64,000 nucleotides of DNA from Candidatus Zixiibacteriota bacterium (lineage in GTDB: Bacteria; Zixibacteria; MSB-5A5; GN15; FEB-12), in the NCBI GenBank assembly GCA_040753875.1, contig JBFMDV010000025.1, positions 124,001 to 188,000 on the forward strand. The letters are read 5' to 3'. Numbering within the stretch: the stretch's first letter is position 1; every line of letters starts with the position of its first letter. Below the pieces are notes generated by a model. That model ran no database searches. It had not been told where the DNA came from and was given only the letters and a program-made list of their open reading frames with translations. Shown in pieces: positions 44,896 to 55,162 of the stretch. Both the position numbers and the translations under genes were made by a program.

Positions 44896-47661
44896 CTATT
44901 CCGTCGGAGGGTTCAGCCCCTGCGTATTTGAGATGCCAAGTATGCGCTGGAGGAACGGGTCGGACAGATTCACTTTGTACTCCGCGAACATCTGCGCTGC
45001 CTTCTGCAGATCTGTGAACTTGCCGTCCTGCGAAAGCACCGAGATCAGTTTCCGGAACCCGTAGCTGCTGTTGGGATCCAACATAAACGCATCCCACAGC
45101 TCGCGCGTCCCCTCCGCGGTCATCGCCTGGTCTTTGAGCCGTCGACCCAACTCATGCCTGGCCAGACCGAGATCCTGGCGGTAAAACAGGTTGTCCGGAC
45201 TCGCTTTGGAGAAGGCCGACAGTGTATCGATCAATTGCTGATACAGACCGTTCGCCTTCGTGGTGTCCCCCTTCTTGTCGTAATAATCGCCGAGCACCAT
45301 GTAGGTCTGCCAGTATTCCGGGTACTGTGCGATCATCTTGTTCGCCAGAGCTAGCGCCTGTTCCTCGCGGCCGCGTTTGTTTTCTTCATCGAAAACGCGC
45401 AGCGCGCTCATGCCGAGACTGATATAGACGCCGGTCGCATTCTCATCGCGGTACACCTTGGAGTTCTCCATGCCGGTGAATTTATACGTGTTCATGAACA
45501 GATCGTACGAGCGGTCAACATCAATCAGTCCCGGAATTGGGTCCTTATCCAGACGGTACACCATGCCGACTATCGCCGCGTGGTCGCGGAGACTCAACGG
45601 TGATTCGGCGTACGGCGGCGAACTGAAAAAGATCGGGTCTTTCCAACGATTCTCGATGACGATTTCATCGACCATCATTTCGCTCACCCGGACTATCCGG
45701 TTCCCCATTTGGTATGGTGACATGTATGTCTCGCGCTTGCGTGGGCGGTCGTTGAATGTCTTCCTTGGGCGCGAGAATTCAACCCCGTCCCGCACTTCCA
45801 CCGGATACCAGAGAATTTGCTCATCGGACAACGAAATAGGAACATTATAGAAATGCTTGAGCTGGTACACGTACCAGTCAACCTGCAAGAGCGAGAGGTT
45901 CACCACCCGCACGTCCTTGCGGTAATTGTACGCCTCCTGGAGGCACCAGACAGGGAATGTATCGTTGTCGCCGGAGGTGAACAGAATGGCGTTCTGATCG
46001 CAACTATCGAGGATATTTTGCGCGTACGTTCTGGCCAGCACGTTGTGGGAGCGATCATTCACTCGCCAGTTGGCATCGAGCGCATGGAGCGGCAAGAGGA
46101 CGAGCAGTGTAGTTGCGTAGACCGCTTTACTTTCCATCTCCGGTTTGCGAGCGACCACCCATTTACGGAACCACTGCGCGACCCCCGACACGCCCATCCC
46201 CATCGCGATGCCAAAAAACACAAACGCCGGCGTGAAGAAATAGTCGCGGTTGCGCACCTCCAGATAGGCATCGCCGGTCTGGAAATCATACTTGGTGCCG
46301 TCGGCGAAATTCATGTACAGGATCAAACCGACCGAACAGGCAATGAAGAGGGTGAAAAACGGAAGTCCTACTTCCCGTCTTTTTTGAATCGCCACATACA
46401 TCCCGATCATGCCGAGTAGGAAGAAGGGGAATATGAACAGCCAGCCCGGTTTGGAATACTGTCCCTCAAAGTAGGACCAGAACCCCATGTTGGGATGCCG
46501 CCCAAACTGGTTTTCCCAGGTGCCGCGACGTTTGAACATCCGCTCGGTCATGGATTGCTGACCGTACTGCTTGCGATCGAGGAAACTGACGAATGTTCGG
46601 TAATCACGGGCCGGGTGGTTCTCATCGATACGCGGATTGTCGGCCGACCGGATCGGGAGATACAGGTGGACCGAGAAACCTATGAGAGCGATTACCAGAA
46701 TTGTAAGCGCCGGTTTCCAGTCAACATTCCAGCCGCGCTTTGATGCCATCAGCGCAATGAGGATGATAGCCACCAAGCCGATCGGCATGAAGATCAAAAA
46801 CCACTCGAATGCGACCATGATTGAGGACACGCAGCCAATAGCAATCGCCACAGGCCAGTTGATTTCTTTGTACAGTAGCGCCAATAGCGCCAAAGAGGCG
46901 ATGGCCGAGAAGAGAAAGAACATCGGCTGCCCACCCCGTCCGTTGGAAAATGCGACGATCAGGAGCAGTTCCAGAAGCACGTAGCCGCAGACGAACAGGA
47001 AGTCGCGCGGCAGGGCATTTTTCTTCAGGAGGAAAAAAACCGCGCACATCGGCATCACCAGAAACACCGTCATATGAATACCGACCCCAACCAGCGCCAG
47101 GTAAAACGCCAGCACCATCATCTTGACCGCTTTGCCGGTACCGCGGTGCTCGAAATACTCAACTGTCAGCCAGACGATAAGAACCATAAGCGCCAGCGAG
47201 AGTCCATACACTTCGGCCTCGACTGCGTTGCTCCAGTTGGTCTCCGAGAAGGCCACAAAAAAGGCGCCGGCAACCCCGCCTATGTAGGCAATCCATCGGC
47301 TGAGCGCGTTGGTATCGACATCATCGAAGAAATACCGCACGATCTTGACAACCAGCAGATAGCTCAGCATAGCGGTGAAAGCTGAAGAAATGACTGAGAT
47401 GTAGTTCACTCGGTAGGCGACATCGGTTACGAATGGTATCATGGCAAACAACCGCCCGATCAGGACGAACAGCGGAGTGCCGGGCGGATGAGGGATACCC
47501 AGAATTGCCGAACAGGCGATAAACTCACCGCAGTCCCAGAACGGGATCGATCGCTGCACAGTGAGCGCATAGACGATAAACGAAACTACAAACACCAGCG
47601 CCGCCAACACGACATTGGTGCGGTCAAACTTTCTGCCGTTCAGTATGGGAAAATCAGGCAA
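44896..47661 (-). CDS. DUF2723 membrane protein with C-terminal TPR region
   Basis: The 921-residue protein has many hydrophobic helices in the N-terminal half. The conserved start VQRSIPFWDCGEFIACSAILGIPHPPGTPLFVL is the DUF2723 signature (Asp-Cys-Gly-Glu-Phe and the HPPG motif) resembling protein O-mannosyltransferase-type GT-C enzymes, in which the Asp/Glu residues of the first loop are catalytic. The C-terminal part (about residues 560-921) is soluble and partly TPR-like (EQALALANKMIAQYPEYWQTYMVLGDYYDKKGD). A glycosyltransferase role for exported proteins is likely but unproven. It is transcribed alone, ending in a terminator. Confidence 0.85.
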   Translation of the reverse strand: MPDFPILNGRKFDRTNVVLAALVFVVSFIVYALTVQRSIPFWDCGEFIACSAILGIPHPPGTPLFVLIGRLFAMIPFVTDVAYRVNYISVISSAFTAMLSYLLVVKIVRYFFDDVDTNALSRWIAYIGGVAGAFFVAFSETNWSNAVEAEVYGLSLALMVLIVWLTVEYFEHRGTGKAVKMMVLAFYLALVGVGIHMTVFLVMPMCAVFFLLKKNALPRDFLFVCGYVLLELLLIVAFSNGRGGQPMFFLFSAIASLALLALLYKEINWPVAIAIGCVSSIMVAFEWFLIFMPIGLVAIILIALMASKRGWNVDWKPALTILVIALIGFSVHLYLPIRSADNPRIDENHPARDYRTFVSFLDRKQYGQQSMTERMFKRRGTWENQFGRHPNMGFWSYFEGQYSKPGWLFIFPFFLLGMIGMYVAIQKRREVGLPFFTLFIACSVGLILYMNFADGTKYDFQTGDAYLEVRNRDYFFTPAFVFFGIAMGMGVSGVAQWFRKWVVARKPEMESKAVYATTLLVLLPLHALDANWRVNDRSHNVLARTYAQNILDSCDQNAILFTSGDNDTFPVWCLQEAYNYRKDVRVVNLSLLQVDWYVYQLKHFYNVPISLSDEQILWYPVEVRDGVEFSRPRKTFNDRPRKRETYMSPYQMGNRIVRVSEMMVDEIVIENRWKDPIFFSSPPYAESPLSLRDHAAIVGMVYRLDKDPIPGLIDVDRSYDLFMNTYKFTGMENSKVYRDENATGVYISLGMSALRVFDEENKRGREEQALALANKMIAQYPEYWQTYMVLGDYYDKKGDTTKANGLYQQLIDTLSAFSKASPDNLFYRQDLGLARHELGRRLKDQAMTAEGTRELWDAFMLDPNSSYGFRKLISVLSQDGKFTDLQKAAQMFAEYKVNLSDPFLQRILGISNTQGLNPPTE

Positions 47662-47820
47662 TCGGGCCTCCTAAAGTCCTAATCCGCGTAAGCCGATAGA
47701 GTACATAGATATATCACATATTCGCTGCGCGAAGCAGAGAATATACTACGGTCGCGACCATGCACAACTTAATTTTTACCCCGGCGACCAGGTTGCGATT
47801 CATGGTGAGAGGAGGAAACG

Positions 47821-48069
47821 ATGTTTATCTGGTGCGCTGTCCTGTTTGGACTGGGAATTGTGGCGTTCCTCGATTCGATCTTCAACATGGGTGAGATCTT
47901 TAGGACCGTCAATTCCGTGTTGTTCTTGCTGGTTTCCCTCGGCCTGTTGGTACGGACCACGACCAAAATGAAAGACAAAAAGCTCGAGACCAAGGAGGAT
48001 CGGATCTTCAACCTTGAGAAACAGCTTGGAAGTCTGAAGAAATCACAGGAACAGTTGTCGAAGTTCTAA
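47821..48069 (+). CDS. Small membrane protein with coiled-coil tail
   Basis: The ATG follows gagaggagg and gives 82 residues. A hydrophobic helix at about residues 3-22 and another at 30-46 are followed by a basic and acidic coiled coil (TKMKDKKLETKEDRIFNLEKQLGSLKKS). Its stop overlaps the end of the convergent TPR gene by 4 bases. No known family. Confidence 0.6.
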   Translation: MFIWCAVLFGLGIVAFLDSIFNMGEIFRTVNSVLFLLVSLGLLVRTTTKMKDKKLETKEDRIFNLEKQLGSLKKSQEQLSKF

Positions 48070-49895
48070 CCGACCTTGAGGTCGGTCTCGAGCTGCCGAA
48101 GTTTCTTACGCACTTCGGAGCCGAACGGATAATTTGGATACTTTTCCAGAAGTTGCCGGTAAATAGTCTTGGCTGCTTCTAACGTGGAAGGTGTGTCCGC
48201 CAGAATATCCGCCTTGAGTTTCAGGCCAAAGGGGACGTAGTAGGATTCGGGGAAATTGGCCGCGAGATCCTCGATTTCACCAAGAACTCGTGCCGTATCG
48301 CCGCGTTTCATATCCACCTGAACCATCCGAAACAAGGCATCGTCCGCCAGTGTCTTGTCGTCGTTGTTCACCAACCGTTCCAATTGGGCATGGCATGAGT
48401 CCGGCATCTGCCGCTCCTGATACCAGAGAGCATCGGCATATGCGGCCAGCAGTTCCGGAGAGCCGCCGGCATCATCCAACACCAGCAGAAGCTGTAGTGC
48501 ATCGTTGACATAGAATCCCTGAGGATATGCCACCATCAGCTTCTTCAGCATCACTTTGGCGGAATCAAACTCCTGGCGGTAGAATTTGATCGCACCCAGA
48601 TTGAAAGCTATTTCTTCGTCGATATCCTGATTGAACGGCTGGGAGGCCAGCGACTGAAACCGCTTTTCAGCAGCGTCAATATCCCCCATACGAAGATAGC
48701 AGTATGGAGTACTGCGCTGCGCGTTCAGGAAGCTCAGCCCGCGCGGAAAGCGGGTCACCACCGAATCAAAATACGACAAGGCTCGCGGATAATCCGATAG
48801 CCGGTCAAAGCAGATCATGCCCAGAGCGTATACCGCGTCCGCTTTCTCACCTTGATCGGGAGAGACGGCCACGATAGTATCGTATCGCGCCATGCCTTCA
48901 TCGAGACGCCCCGTCTGCACCAGCGCGTTGGCGTAGAGGAAAGCGGCATCACCGACCAGCGGAGTTTTGTTTTGGCGTAGCGCCAGTTGTTCCCCCATAT
49001 GCACAACCTGAGCATACAGCTTCCGGTCGGAGCATTGGCGCATGAAATAATCGGGAGAGCCGCCAGTCAGCCCCTCGAGTGTGTCACGACGCAAGCAGTA
49101 CTCGAAGGCGCGGTCAAACCGCCCGGAGCGAATATAGTAATCGGCGAGAAGTTTGACGGCCCGCGGCGCGCCACCGACCCTGGTGTGCTCGAGGAGGAGC
49201 TTCTCAACCTGAGGCGACGAATCCTCGAATTCCAACATTGCCAACAGGCGACGTTCCCCCTCCATGGCCTCGCGCGTGGTGTCTTCGGCCAGAAGCGGCA
49301 GAAATTCGTTTGCGGCATCATGGTATTTCTTCCGGCTTTCAAGCAGACTCCCTCGTTCAACCGCATACAGCAGCGGATTACCTCGAACCACTCGAACCGA
49401 ATCAATCAACTGCAGCGCATCGTCCGGCAAGCCGTGACGGATCTGGCTCTGCACCAACATCAGCATCGTACTCTGATCCGTCGGGGACAAAAGTCCGATC
49501 GCCGCACGATACGCCGACCGGGCGGAATCGAGCTGCCCCTGTTCGGCCAGCACTTCGGCCAGATCGAGACGATAGCCAAATACGTTTGGATATCTCTCGA
49601 CCAGCCGTCGGTCAAGAAGCTCCAGTTTGGCGTATCGTTTGAGCTGCTGATAGCAGTTGCGCAGAAGATTGGCAACATTCATGTCACCGGGATTGGTCTC
49701 GTACAGTGCTTCCAACATGAGGGCGGCGGCTTCAGGATTGCTTTGCCGCAGGAACGCTCGTGCCGCCGCCATCCGCTGTTCGGTCTCTGTCATTATAGGA
49801 GTCGCCGGTGGCTGGTCGGGCCGAGATTCCTGCGCCACGACCGGACGGCCAGCCAGCGCCGCGACCAGCACGATGGCTGCGAGAAACGGCGTCAC
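48066..49895 (-). CDS. Exported TPR-repeat protein
   Basis: The 609-residue protein has a signal peptide (residues 1-21, ending VVAQE) and TPR-like repeats along the chain, e.g. AFLRQSNPEAAALMLEALYETNPGDMNVANLL and YDTIVAVSPDQGEKADAVYALGMICF, and, near the end, TYRQLLEKYPNYPFGSEV as in YbgF/BamD-type repeats. It overlaps the upstream DUF4175 gene by 4 bases and must be part of that operon. No enzyme domain. Confidence 0.8.
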   Translation of the reverse strand: MTPFLAAIVLVAALAGRPVVAQESRPDQPPATPIMTETEQRMAAARAFLRQSNPEAAALMLEALYETNPGDMNVANLLRNCYQQLKRYAKLELLDRRLVERYPNVFGYRLDLAEVLAEQGQLDSARSAYRAAIGLLSPTDQSTMLMLVQSQIRHGLPDDALQLIDSVRVVRGNPLLYAVERGSLLESRKKYHDAANEFLPLLAEDTTREAMEGERRLLAMLEFEDSSPQVEKLLLEHTRVGGAPRAVKLLADYYIRSGRFDRAFEYCLRRDTLEGLTGGSPDYFMRQCSDRKLYAQVVHMGEQLALRQNKTPLVGDAAFLYANALVQTGRLDEGMARYDTIVAVSPDQGEKADAVYALGMICFDRLSDYPRALSYFDSVVTRFPRGLSFLNAQRSTPYCYLRMGDIDAAEKRFQSLASQPFNQDIDEEIAFNLGAIKFYRQEFDSAKVMLKKLMVAYPQGFYVNDALQLLLVLDDAGGSPELLAAYADALWYQERQMPDSCHAQLERLVNNDDKTLADDALFRMVQVDMKRGDTARVLGEIEDLAANFPESYYVPFGLKLKADILADTPSTLEAAKTIYRQLLEKYPNYPFGSEVRKKLRQLETDLKVG

Positions 49896-52800
49896 TTCGC
49901 AGGAACCATTGGCTGAGGTTCGTTTGAAGGTGTGCTTTCGATCTGTAACAAGGCCCGGAAGTACGCTTTGATCTGCTCTTCGTACTGCGACGGATAGTCG
50001 TTGCCGAGGAACTGCCGGAGCCGGTCCTCGAAATGGGCCCGGTCGTTTAGCAGATCGGACGGAAGATTCGGGGGGATATACACCGGCTGCTCAGCGGCCG
50101 TGGTGGCTTTTCGCTGTTCGGTGAAATCCTTGCGTTGCAGCGAGCGGGAAGCCTCGAGCATACGCGAGTAGATATTCAACTGGCGGGCGGTGGTCTCTTC
50201 GCCCGCGCTGCCTGTCGCCAGGTCCTCTTCGACCTTCTTCATTTCCTTGGCAATATCGTCGAGCCGTCCCAGTACCTGTCGCGAGTTACCGAACTCTTGC
50301 GCCAGGTCCTCAAGCGACTTGCGGATCGCTCCTTGTTCGCCGGCCAACCGTTGGAGGCTTTCTCGCCCCGGCTGTGGATTGTTGCATTGCTTCTGTGTCT
50401 CCTGGTTCAGCATGTTCTGCTTGTCGCACATGCCTTCCATCTGGGAGATGTTCTTGTTGCAGTTCCCGCCCTTATTGCACTGGTTTTGCTGCTCCAGTGA
50501 TTCCATCAGGCGTATCGAGGCGCGGTTGAGCTGTGACATGGCGTCGCGCTGCTCGCGTACGGCGTTCGGACCCCGCTGCTGGTCGAATTCCTGCATCGCC
50601 TGCGCCATGCTCTGGGTGGCTTGATCGACGATTGACCCGAGTTCAGCCGCGACAAACGGCGACTGCTTGCCGAGCTCGCTGATACTGTTTCTGAGGCCGC
50701 TGCACGAGGCCGATAGATCCTGCTGTTGCTGTGCCAGGTCACGCATCATCGATGATTGCGGACTCATGGCTGCGGCTTCCTTAAGCAGCTCCTCCTGTGA
50801 TTTGGAGAGATAGTTGGCATCATCAATTGCCCGACGCATCGCCTGCTTCAGCTTCTCCTGGTCCCCTCCTTTGAAGGCCATCTGCTGGTTCTGCATCTCA
50901 CCCAGCATTTCGCGCACGCGGGCGGCGGCTTCCTTGCCTTCCTGCTGAGCGCCGGATTTCTGCTTCTGGCTCAAGGCATCGGACATCTTTTGCATGTTCT
51001 GATCCGCCTGGTTCTTGCGGACCGCCTCAGCAAATTTCTGCGCCGCCTCGTTCTGCTCCAGTTTGGCCTCATTGATCAGCTTCTGGAGTTCCTCAGATGA
51101 ATTCTTCAGCTCCTGCATAGCCTGCGTAACGGCATCTTCCTTTGGGGCCAAGGAAGGCAACTGCTCATTACGGGCGCTGTCGGTAGAACTGTTGGTCTGT
51201 TCCTGGCGCTGGAGTATCTGCTCGGCCTGGCGCACCATCGCTTCCATCTTCTGCTCGACCTGCATCCGCTTGAGAAGGGCCAACGTGCGTTCCAGCCGCT
51301 CCATCAGCTCCTGCTGCGACATCTGGAAATCCTTCATCGCCTGTTGGAGTTTCTGGGGATCCATGTTCTTGAGCGCATCCATCAGCTTCCGCTGCGCCTC
51401 TTTCATCTCGGGCGTCGCCACTTCCTCGAACAGCTTCTGAATCTGCGCCATTTTCTCCATGATCTCGCGGCTCATAAGGGAGTTTTCTTGCAGCTTCTCC
51501 AGCGAAGAATCCATCTTCTGAGCCATACGCTGGATGTTCTCCATCATCTCGGCGTTCTTGCCCGCAATGGACTCCAGCTCTTTTTGCTGCTGCCAGTCAT
51601 TCTTCTTGGCGTCGCGGGACTGGCTGTCCAGTTTGCGGACCGCCGCTTTCAGCCGCTCCACCAGCTCTTTGCCCGTTTGCAGGAGCTGTTCCGTCTGATT
51701 TACCCGCTCGGAGTTGTCGCGGTCGGACTCTGCTATCAACTCCTCAAGCGAGGGGAGCCGCGCGATGAAGGACCGGGACTTGGTCACCTTGGGTCCGGAG
51801 ATACGGTCGTTGTCCGCCACCTCGAAATAGTAGGTGACATAATCGCCGGGGAACAACGCCAATTGGTCCATGTCCCAGTTGAGTTCCACGTCCCCTTCGG
51901 TTTTAATCCGCTCGCTGTAATGGAGTACCGCCACGTGCTCCTCCGATGTGCGCCCCTGGGAAGAGACAGTAAACTTCATGACCAGTGAAGAAAAGCCGTA
52001 ATCATCGGCAATGTGCACCTTCAGCGGGAGGATCATCTCATCGGTCAGGTTCGCATCGAATCCCGGCCGCAACACGTCGACGGTCGGGTACTCGTCAGGA
52101 ATAGCGGTGACATAGTATTCAATTGGGTCTGGGTTCGTCTCCTGGAGTCGATCCAGAAGGCGCACGTGGTACGAGCGTGACTTGTCGACCACCAGTGAGC
52201 CATCGGCGTTCTTGCCGGCGACCGCCAGTAGCTGGCGACTGGAATCGGAGAACGTCAGTTCCACCCGTTCGACCGGCAGATTGGTTTCCACTTTCAGATT
52301 GACACGCGTGCCCACGACGGCAGAAAATGAGCCGTTGTTTTCCGAAATAGTCTGCGGCGAAAGTCCGGTGTAGCTCGGATAGAACAGCGATAGGGAGATG
52401 TTGTTAACTCTCGGGCGGTCCACGACATCCACTCGCTGCACGTCGGTCTTCACCCGACCGGCCTCCACGTAGTAGTCAAACGACTTGTTGATCTGTCGGA
52501 TGGTCAGACCGATGCCAAGCGAATCTCCGGTCGACACCGCCTGGCGTCGTATGGTCCTGAGATCGAAGGGGGACTGCTGCCAGCTTCCCCCGGCAAACCG
52601 AAAGTAGAGCGTGGCGTTCTCCGGCAGTCGTTGGCCGAAAATCGAAGCCCCTATCGTGATGTCTTTGTATTTGATCCACTCGGTCGAGCCGGGGGTCGCC
52701 ACCACCTTGTAGCCAAGCGGTGGGGCGATCTCGGTAGTCGGATTCGAGAACACTTCATAGGAGTAACTGAAGAATCCCGGGAAAAGGACCAGCAATGCCA

Positions 52801-53290
52801 GACCCGCCAGCGCCGCTACCGCCATCAACCGCCCGGTCTTCAGAACCGGATGGAAGCTGACCACCTCGTTGAGGTTTAACAGTCCCGCCTGTTCGATTGC
52901 CTGTCGTTCGGTAAATGCGATCAGTTCTTCGGAATAGCCGGGCCTATGTTCGGTGCGAGCGAATTGCACGGCGGCGATCAGACGCCCCTTGAGATCGGGG
53001 TGTTTCTCTTCGAGCGCCAGAGCTACCTGGTCGATGTTACCCCCGAACAGACGGCGCAGGGCATAGCTGACAAAGAAATAGGCCGACGCGCCCACCGCAC
53101 CAAGCAGCAACACCACTTTGAACCACACTGGCAGTACCATAACATTGGCGACAAGTGACAGGAGTATCCAAACGGCCAAAGCGGCGGAGCCGGTAGCGAG
53201 GAGCCCTGCCGAAAAGAGAACCAGCCGTTGCCGAATGAGGACGGCCCGAAGGTGTCCCAGCAGTGATGAACTCGAGGTGATCCTGGTCAT
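49892..53290 (-). CDS. DUF4175-family membrane protein with long coiled coil
   Basis: The 1132-residue protein has two hydrophobic helices at about residues 25-50 and 57-80 and a third at about 155-175. Residues 180-560 are an extracytoplasmic beta-rich part (RVNNISLSLFYPSYTGLSPQT, EYYVTAIPDEYPTVD), and 560-1080 a very long charged and Gln-rich coiled coil (MRQAEQILQRQEQT, KQKSGAQQEGKEAA). This is the architecture of DUF4175. Genes of this type occur with DUF58, MoxR and DUF4159 genes in aerotolerance-like (bat) clusters; here DUF4159 is just upstream, but MoxR and DUF58 are not in view. Confidence 0.85.
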   Translation of the reverse strand: MTRITSSSSLLGHLRAVLIRQRLVLFSAGLLATGSAALAVWILLSLVANVMVLPVWFKVVLLLGAVGASAYFFVSYALRRLFGGNIDQVALALEEKHPDLKGRLIAAVQFARTEHRPGYSEELIAFTERQAIEQAGLLNLNEVVSFHPVLKTGRLMAVAALAGLALLVLFPGFFSYSYEVFSNPTTEIAPPLGYKVVATPGSTEWIKYKDITIGASIFGQRLPENATLYFRFAGGSWQQSPFDLRTIRRQAVSTGDSLGIGLTIRQINKSFDYYVEAGRVKTDVQRVDVVDRPRVNNISLSLFYPSYTGLSPQTISENNGSFSAVVGTRVNLKVETNLPVERVELTFSDSSRQLLAVAGKNADGSLVVDKSRSYHVRLLDRLQETNPDPIEYYVTAIPDEYPTVDVLRPGFDANLTDEMILPLKVHIADDYGFSSLVMKFTVSSQGRTSEEHVAVLHYSERIKTEGDVELNWDMDQLALFPGDYVTYYFEVADNDRISGPKVTKSRSFIARLPSLEELIAESDRDNSERVNQTEQLLQTGKELVERLKAAVRKLDSQSRDAKKNDWQQQKELESIAGKNAEMMENIQRMAQKMDSSLEKLQENSLMSREIMEKMAQIQKLFEEVATPEMKEAQRKLMDALKNMDPQKLQQAMKDFQMSQQELMERLERTLALLKRMQVEQKMEAMVRQAEQILQRQEQTNSSTDSARNEQLPSLAPKEDAVTQAMQELKNSSEELQKLINEAKLEQNEAAQKFAEAVRKNQADQNMQKMSDALSQKQKSGAQQEGKEAAARVREMLGEMQNQQMAFKGGDQEKLKQAMRRAIDDANYLSKSQEELLKEAAAMSPQSSMMRDLAQQQQDLSASCSGLRNSISELGKQSPFVAAELGSIVDQATQSMAQAMQEFDQQRGPNAVREQRDAMSQLNRASIRLMESLEQQNQCNKGGNCNKNISQMEGMCDKQNMLNQETQKQCNNPQPGRESLQRLAGEQGAIRKSLEDLAQEFGNSRQVLGRLDDIAKEMKKVEEDLATGSAGEETTARQLNIYSRMLEASRSLQRKDFTEQRKATTAAEQPVYIPPNLPSDLLNDRAHFEDRLRQFLGNDYPSQYEEQIKAYFRALLQIESTPSNEPQPMVPAK

Positions 53291-53346
53291 GCGGTCATCC
53301 TTACAGCAAAATCGTCATATTCGGCCCGGGTGATTCAGCGAGTATT

Positions 53347-54108
53347 CTAATATAACAACGCATACGTCAGCAGGTTCAGCCCCATCCGCATTGCTTCCGC
53401 CCGCTTGTCGGGCGGGTCGTTATGCACCTGCGGGTCCTCCCACCCATCCCCTATATCGGACTCTACCAGAAAATAGAGCACAACCCGACCGTTGATGATG
53501 GTCGCATATCCGCGTGGCGGCTTGTTATCGTGCTCATGGATTTTGGGCGGCCCGGCCGGGAAATCATAGAAACTGTGGTAAAGTGCGTGGGAAAACGGCA
53601 ACTCCACCACTTCGCGCTCCGGAAACAGCGAGGCCATCTCTTGCCGGAAGCTCTTGTCCATGCCATAGGAATCGTTCACGAACAAGAACCCTCCCGCCTG
53701 CAGGTACTGCCGCAACCGTTCCTTCTCATCCGGCGAGAACTTGATAATGCCGTGTCCGGTGGCGAACAGGAAAGGGTACTTGAACAGGTCCGGATCGTTG
53801 ACGGTTACCTGGTATTCCATGGTGTCCACCGCAAAATCCGTGTTGTCCCGTACGAACTTCAGGAAATTGGGGATCGCCGACCCGCCCCAGTACCAGTCGC
53901 CTCCGCCGGAGTAATGCAGTCGGGCGACCCTGACAGCCGATGGATTCTGGTTTAACCTGGGGGCCTGGTAATTGGGTGGAGCGCCGGGCAATACAGGCAG
54001 GATGTCCCCTGTCCTCTGCTGGGCACAAGCAGTTGCAACCAGCACCGACACCAGAACCGTCGACTTCCAGAGTATAGGACACAACTTCCCCATATGCATA
54101 ATATACAC
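53347..54108 (-). CDS. Exported DUF4159 protein
   Basis: The 253-residue product has an N-terminal signal sequence and the DUF4159 core: YSGGGDWYWGGSAIPNFLKFV, KYPFLFATGHGIIKFSPDE, RLRQYLQAGGFLFVNDSYG and ALYHSFYDFPAGPPKIHEHD. The domain is related to the ThuA/glutamine amidotransferase fold. Its role in DUF4175/DUF58 gene clusters is unknown. It is the first gene of the operon that continues with DUF4175, 57 bases on. GTG at 54108 was chosen because aaaggggag lies 5 bases upstream. Confidence 0.85.
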   Translation of the reverse strand: MYIMHMGKLCPILWKSTVLVSVLVATACAQQRTGDILPVLPGAPPNYQAPRLNQNPSAVRVARLHYSGGGDWYWGGSAIPNFLKFVRDNTDFAVDTMEYQVTVNDPDLFKYPFLFATGHGIIKFSPDEKERLRQYLQAGGFLFVNDSYGMDKSFRQEMASLFPEREVVELPFSHALYHSFYDFPAGPPKIHEHDNKPPRGYATIINGRVVLYFLVESDIGDGWEDPQVHNDPPDKRAEAMRMGLNLLTYALLY

Positions 54109-54131
54109 CCGAACTCCCCTTTTTGGCTGAG

Positions 54132-54163
54132 AAAAGGGGCCGGATCCTCAGCGAATCCGGCCC
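54132..54163 (-). terminator. Rho-independent terminator after secF
   Basis: On the minus strand, gggccggat pairs perfectly with atccggccc (9 bp, 9-base loop), followed by ccttttctc. It closes the secD-secF transcript 58 bases after secF. Confidence 0.75.
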
Positions 54164-54220
54164 GTTTAATACAATTTCGCCTCACGATTGCACGGGCGGC
54201 GCCAAACAGTTCACTATCCG

Positions 54221-55147
54221 CTACTTGAATCGGCGGGGTCTGCGTGCCTCCCATTCGACGACAATCGGGCTGGCGACAAAGATCGAGCTGTAGGTTCCAA
54301 CGATCACGCCCATGACCATAGCCAGTGAGAAGCTCCGAAGCACCGGTCCGCCAAACAGGAACAGGATAAGCACGACAATCATAACCGTCATGGCAGTATT
54401 AATCGTCCGAGAAAGCGTCTCATTGATCGAGCGGTTGACCGACGGAACGAATTCCGCCTTGCTCCGGTATTTCTTGAGATTCTCGCGGATTCGATCGTAT
54501 ACGACCACCGTGTCGGTGAGTGAATAACCGGCCAGAGTCAGCAACGCGGTAACCACCAACAGATCGAACTCGACGCCGATCAGCCAGAAGATGCCGAGGA
54601 CCGCCAGGACGTCGTGAAAGGTTGCTACTGTTGCGGCCACACCCGCTCGGAAATCGAACCGGAAGGCGATATAGATCAGAATCCCGATGAGCGATAACAG
54701 TACCGCCCAGCGGGCATCGCGGCGCAGTGTTTCTCCAACCGCCGGGCCGATAATGTGTTCGGAATCGGTAGTGAACTGGTTGCCGGCGAATTTCGTGGCC
54801 AGAAGGTCACCGATCACTTTCACCCGTTCTTTCCCCTCGGATTCCGTCTCCGGGCGCTTCGTCTTGATAATGAACGCGTTGGGATGGGTGAAATCCGTCA
54901 TTTCATTCACGATCGCATCGGGGAACGTAACAATAAGGGCACCCCGCAGGTCGGCGATATTGACCGGCTGGGCAAAATGCCCCTGCACCATGACACCGCC
55001 GGCAAAATCGATTCCCATCGGCGCTTTGCCGAGGCTGATCATGAGAAACGCCGTCAGCCCCAGGAGTACCAGGACAGAGGAGAAACCAAACGCGATCTTC
55101 CGTTTCCCGATAAAGTCTATATTCGGTACACCAATCAGTGAAAACAT
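54221..55147 (-). CDS. secF: Protein translocase subunit SecF
   Basis: SecF and SecD use the proton motive force to complete export through SecYEG. The chain has a first helix (FGFSSVLVLLGLTAFLMI), the APMGIDFAGGVMVQ motif and the transmembrane set with YIAFRFDFRAGVAATVATFHDVL and AGYSLTDTVVVYDRIRENLKKY. Length is 308, normal for the family. It lies 15 bases after secD, sharing its transcript. Confidence 0.95.
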   Translation of the reverse strand: MFSLIGVPNIDFIGKRKIAFGFSSVLVLLGLTAFLMISLGKAPMGIDFAGGVMVQGHFAQPVNIADLRGALIVTFPDAIVNEMTDFTHPNAFIIKTKRPETESEGKERVKVIGDLLATKFAGNQFTTDSEHIIGPAVGETLRRDARWAVLLSLIGILIYIAFRFDFRAGVAATVATFHDVLAVLGIFWLIGVEFDLLVVTALLTLAGYSLTDTVVVYDRIRENLKKYRSKAEFVPSVNRSINETLSRTINTAMTVMIVVLILFLFGGPVLRSFSLAMVMGVIVGTYSSIFVASPIVVEWEARRPRRFK

Positions 55148-55162
55148 GTCTATCCTCGCTCC

